Assembly (NCBI RefSeq): GCF_036785885.1
Contig: NC_092323.1
Location: forward strand, 3,388,501-3,452,500
Length of the DNA: 64,000 nucleotides
Source of the DNA: Coffea arabica
Lineage: Eukaryota > Streptophyta > Magnoliopsida > Gentianales > Rubiaceae
Reading direction: 5' to 3'
The notes under the pieces were generated by a model that saw nothing but the letters and a program-made list of their open reading frames with translations, was not told the origin of the DNA and did not search any database. Positions 62,211 to 64,000 of the stretch are shown piece after piece. Made by a program: the position numbers and the translations under genes. Position 1 is the stretch's first letter. Each line of letters begins with the position of its first letter.

Positions 62211-62497
62211 TTTTTTTTTTTTCTTTTTTTTTCTGATGGAGTGGGTGTCCGGGTCAATCCTTACGGGATCCGACTAATCCCACTCCGGCCCGGGAGGAGA
62301 GGCTCCATCCCCCCGAACACGATAACCACGGAACTCGGACCCTTGCGGGCACTGGACACCAGCTCCAAAGGAAGCTTGCTGAGACCAACCGAGTTGCCCA
62401 TGAGGGGCAAGCAATTTAGTGGGAAGTAAAGGTTGAACCCCTGACCTCCCACCCCACTAAGAGAGGTGGTGGCTACTGAGCTAGAGCTCTGTGGTTA
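62211..62497 (-). mobile_element. tRNA-derived SINE (Au-like) with perfect 12-bp target duplication
   Basis: The direct repeat GATGGATTGGCT lies at 62199-62210 and 62498-62509. On the minus strand the element begins with a tRNA-like head (A box in CTAGCTCAGTAGCC, B box in AGGGGTTCAACC) and ends in an A-rich tail, seen as a T run on the plus strand at 62211-62233. GGGTGTCCGGGTCAATCC and CCGACTAATCCCACTCC near the tail resemble the Au SINE body known from many flowering plants. Length 287 bp. Confidence 0.85.
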
Positions 62498-62636
62498 GAT
62501 GGATTGGCTAATAAGTGGTGGTTTCTTGGTGAATTCTGAAAACCTCTGCGACTTATCCGGGCATTTTTTTGATCCTTGACCGTTTTCCAAACTTTAAAAG
62601 CACATTCAGCATTGTTCGCCCAAAAAAAAAAAAAAT

Positions 62637-62762
62637 GTATACACTATTGAATCCGAATGCATGCTACATGTGTAGAATTTGAAATTTAAACTCAAATTCA
62701 AATTATATGGCATACATTCAATCGCTAGTGTATACATTGCTAATGTCAGAAAAATTAATCAA
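62637..62762. repeat. MITE family 'ACTGACAGTG...CACCGTCA', copy 5
   Basis: GTATACACTATTGAATCCG, GTGTAGAATTTGAAATTTAAAC and TCAATCGCTAGTGTATAC recur in family order, and the copy ends with ATGTCAGAAAAATTAATC. It lies 3' of the VPS29 gene. Confidence 0.6.
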
Positions 62763-63027
62763 AAAGAAAAAGAAGACTAAGCACATAAGACGACAGTCTT
62801 TCTTCAGATATTTTTGAACGGTAGGAAAGAGTGCATGTAGCTACAAGTTTGGCCATGCTGCATGTCTCAGGGTTACCTTTCCCGAATTATTTCAAATGAG
62901 CTAAACAACTGTGAAAGGAACACCAAAAAGAGGAATGCGAGTGTCAGGGGGAGAAAAACTAGAAAAAAAAAGAAGTGAAAGCTTTTTACACAAGTGTCAG
63001 AATTAGTTAGCATAAGAAGAGCACATA
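62763..63027 (-). other. VPS29 3' UTR region
   Basis: On the minus strand this follows the VPS29 stop codon (63028-63030) and should contain its 3' UTR. Confidence 0.4.
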
Positions 63028-63336
63028 TCAATGGGCAGAATGGGATGTGGCTGTGCCTGTCTTCTTGAAGTCTATCTTGTCAACCTTCACTTCTCCATCA
63101 ATGAGTTCGTAGACATAAACCACCACGCGAAGGCCATCAATATCCATGAGAACAAAACTTGGATTCACATCATAAGTGATGCTGCTATAGGCACCAGTGG
63201 CTGATCCGGGATTTATTACGACTCCAGCCTCGTGCTTGTAGGCCTTGAACTGGTGGGTATGGCCAGTAACCAGAATGTCCACATCTAGCTGTCTCTGAAG
63301 CATGGCAAGTGAATCAAGGTCTCCCCAAGGCACAAC
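63028..63336 (-). CDS. VPS29: Vacuolar protein sorting-associated protein 29 (VPS29), last exon only
   Basis: VPS29 is a phosphoesterase-fold subunit of the retromer core, which recycles vacuolar sorting receptors and PIN proteins from endosomes. The exon encodes the C-terminal 102 residues: [20 protein letters not shown], the GHTHQF motif of the former metal site, [20 protein letters not shown] and the terminal ATSHSAH. The stop is at 63028-63030. The exon opens after a splice acceptor at 63337 in phase 0. The preceding exons, encoding the first ~85 residues, lie beyond the right edge of the window. Confidence 0.95.
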   Translation of the reverse strand, partial: VVPWGDLDSLAMLQRQLDVDILVTGHTHQFKAYKHEAGVVINPGSATGAYSSITYDVNPSFVLMDIDGLRVVVYVYELIDGEVKVDKIDFKKTGTATSHSAH

Positions 63337-64000
63337 CTTTGAATGTGAAAGACAAGATTGTTAATCAGTAAGAATACAGTGAAACAGATAAAAGAAGCCC
63401 ATTAAATCAATTGATAAAAGCAAACAGTTGACAATCAGAAACAGAAAAGTGGCAACAGCATGGTGTTCTAAACTAATTAATATCATCAAAAGACCAACTT
63501 AGAACGGCTAATTCTAGGCAAAACTCAGATGGGAGTGCAAAGAGAGGCCTTTGCTTATTCCGCAAGGTCAGTTCAATTGGAAGTCTTCAGAGATGTGCAG
63601 CCATTAACGCAATAGCAGAGTTTTCAATTTTTAATTGGGATGTGTTGCCAACTTTATTTTGTGCAAATGAGAGACTAATAGCGTCTCCAAGTTGCTGAAC
63701 AGTCCCATCACAATTTACAGCAGTCAAGCAAAAGTATATGATCAGTAACATTGTATAATCCCAATCCATCAACCTCTTGTTCCCCGAGCAGGAGAGAAAA
63801 TAAAAGGGAGGAGAACAGTAGAACCAAAAAGAAAAATGAAAAGACACTGCAACCTTCAGAGGGATCAAACACTACATTCCTAAGGTGCAGAACCCACCGA
63901 ACGCAACGTACAGTGCTCTAAAAAACTATACGTAAAGCTGGTAGAATTCCCAGAACCATTTTAAAAGGTACAATGTAGGCAATAAAACGAAACCTAACCT
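63337..64000 (-). other. VPS29 intron sequence up to the window edge
   Basis: Nothing resembling the missing VPS29 exons (for example the segment before CHGHQ) was found here, so this is taken as intron. No independent gene is visible. Confidence 0.55.

Noticed and set aside
1-64000. LTR retrotransposon, virus-derived element, CRISPR array or biosynthetic operon
   Set aside because: No reverse transcriptase, integrase, gag or capsid-like frame, no paired long direct repeats and no regularly spaced repeats were seen. The genes are unrelated in function.

Overview
The window is nuclear DNA from a flowering plant, almost certainly a eudicot. Its genes are split by many short AT-rich introns with GT/AG borders. 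The products are typical plant housekeeping and regulatory proteins, and the spaces between genes are full of small non-autonomous DNA transposons, SINEs and AT microsatellites. The repeat vocabulary resembles what I know of asterids such as coffee (Rubiaceae), but that is an impression and not a proof.

Ten genes can be modelled with both ends inside the window, and an eleventh is cut by the right edge. In order they are: V-ATPase subunit d (+, 2180-5430); a plant cysteine oxidase that acts in oxygen sensing (+, 9082-12205); a group IIb WRKY factor of the WRKY72/61 type (+, 20252-23043); the organellar translation GTPase GUF1/LepA (-, 24707-29594); a RAD6-type ubiquitin-conjugating enzyme (+, 31582-34625); an IQD calmodulin-binding protein (+, 41422-45687); a secreted polyvinylalcohol-dehydrogenase-like quinoprotein (-, 46751-49894); a secreted aldose 1-epimerase (+, 53626-56033); a 3-dehydroquinate-synthase-II-like protein (+, 56764-60002, start uncertain); and the last exon of VPS29 (-, 63028-63336). 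For every complete model the exon lengths sum to a whole number of codons. The genes are not an operon or an obvious cluster. WRKY/GUF1 and IQD/quinoprotein are convergent pairs; GUF1/UBC and quinoprotein/epimerase are divergent pairs.

The transposon layer holds the more unusual material. Four elements have 8- or 9-bp target duplications and inverted ends that can be read directly as hAT- or MULE-type (6351-7167, 13516-15650, 14703-15142, 23142-23912), and two more hAT elements lie at 35032-36151 and 60323-61686. The 35032-36151 element carries, in reverse orientation, the first exon of a gene resembling the steroid 5-alpha-reductase family, so it looks like a Pack-type gene-capturing hAT. 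The 13516-15650 MULE has long inverted arms studded with near-palindromes and contains a nested hAT. The WRKY coding region ends 10 bases before a nested pair of MULE-type MITEs, so its 3' UTR is probably transposon sequence. A piece of chloroplast DNA (trnT-UGU plus the start of the trnT-trnL spacer) sits in intron 1 of the V-ATPase gene. A SINE at 62211-62497 has a perfect 12-bp target duplication. I saw no convincing LTR retrotransposon, virus-derived element, rRNA gene, intact tRNA gene or CRISPR array.
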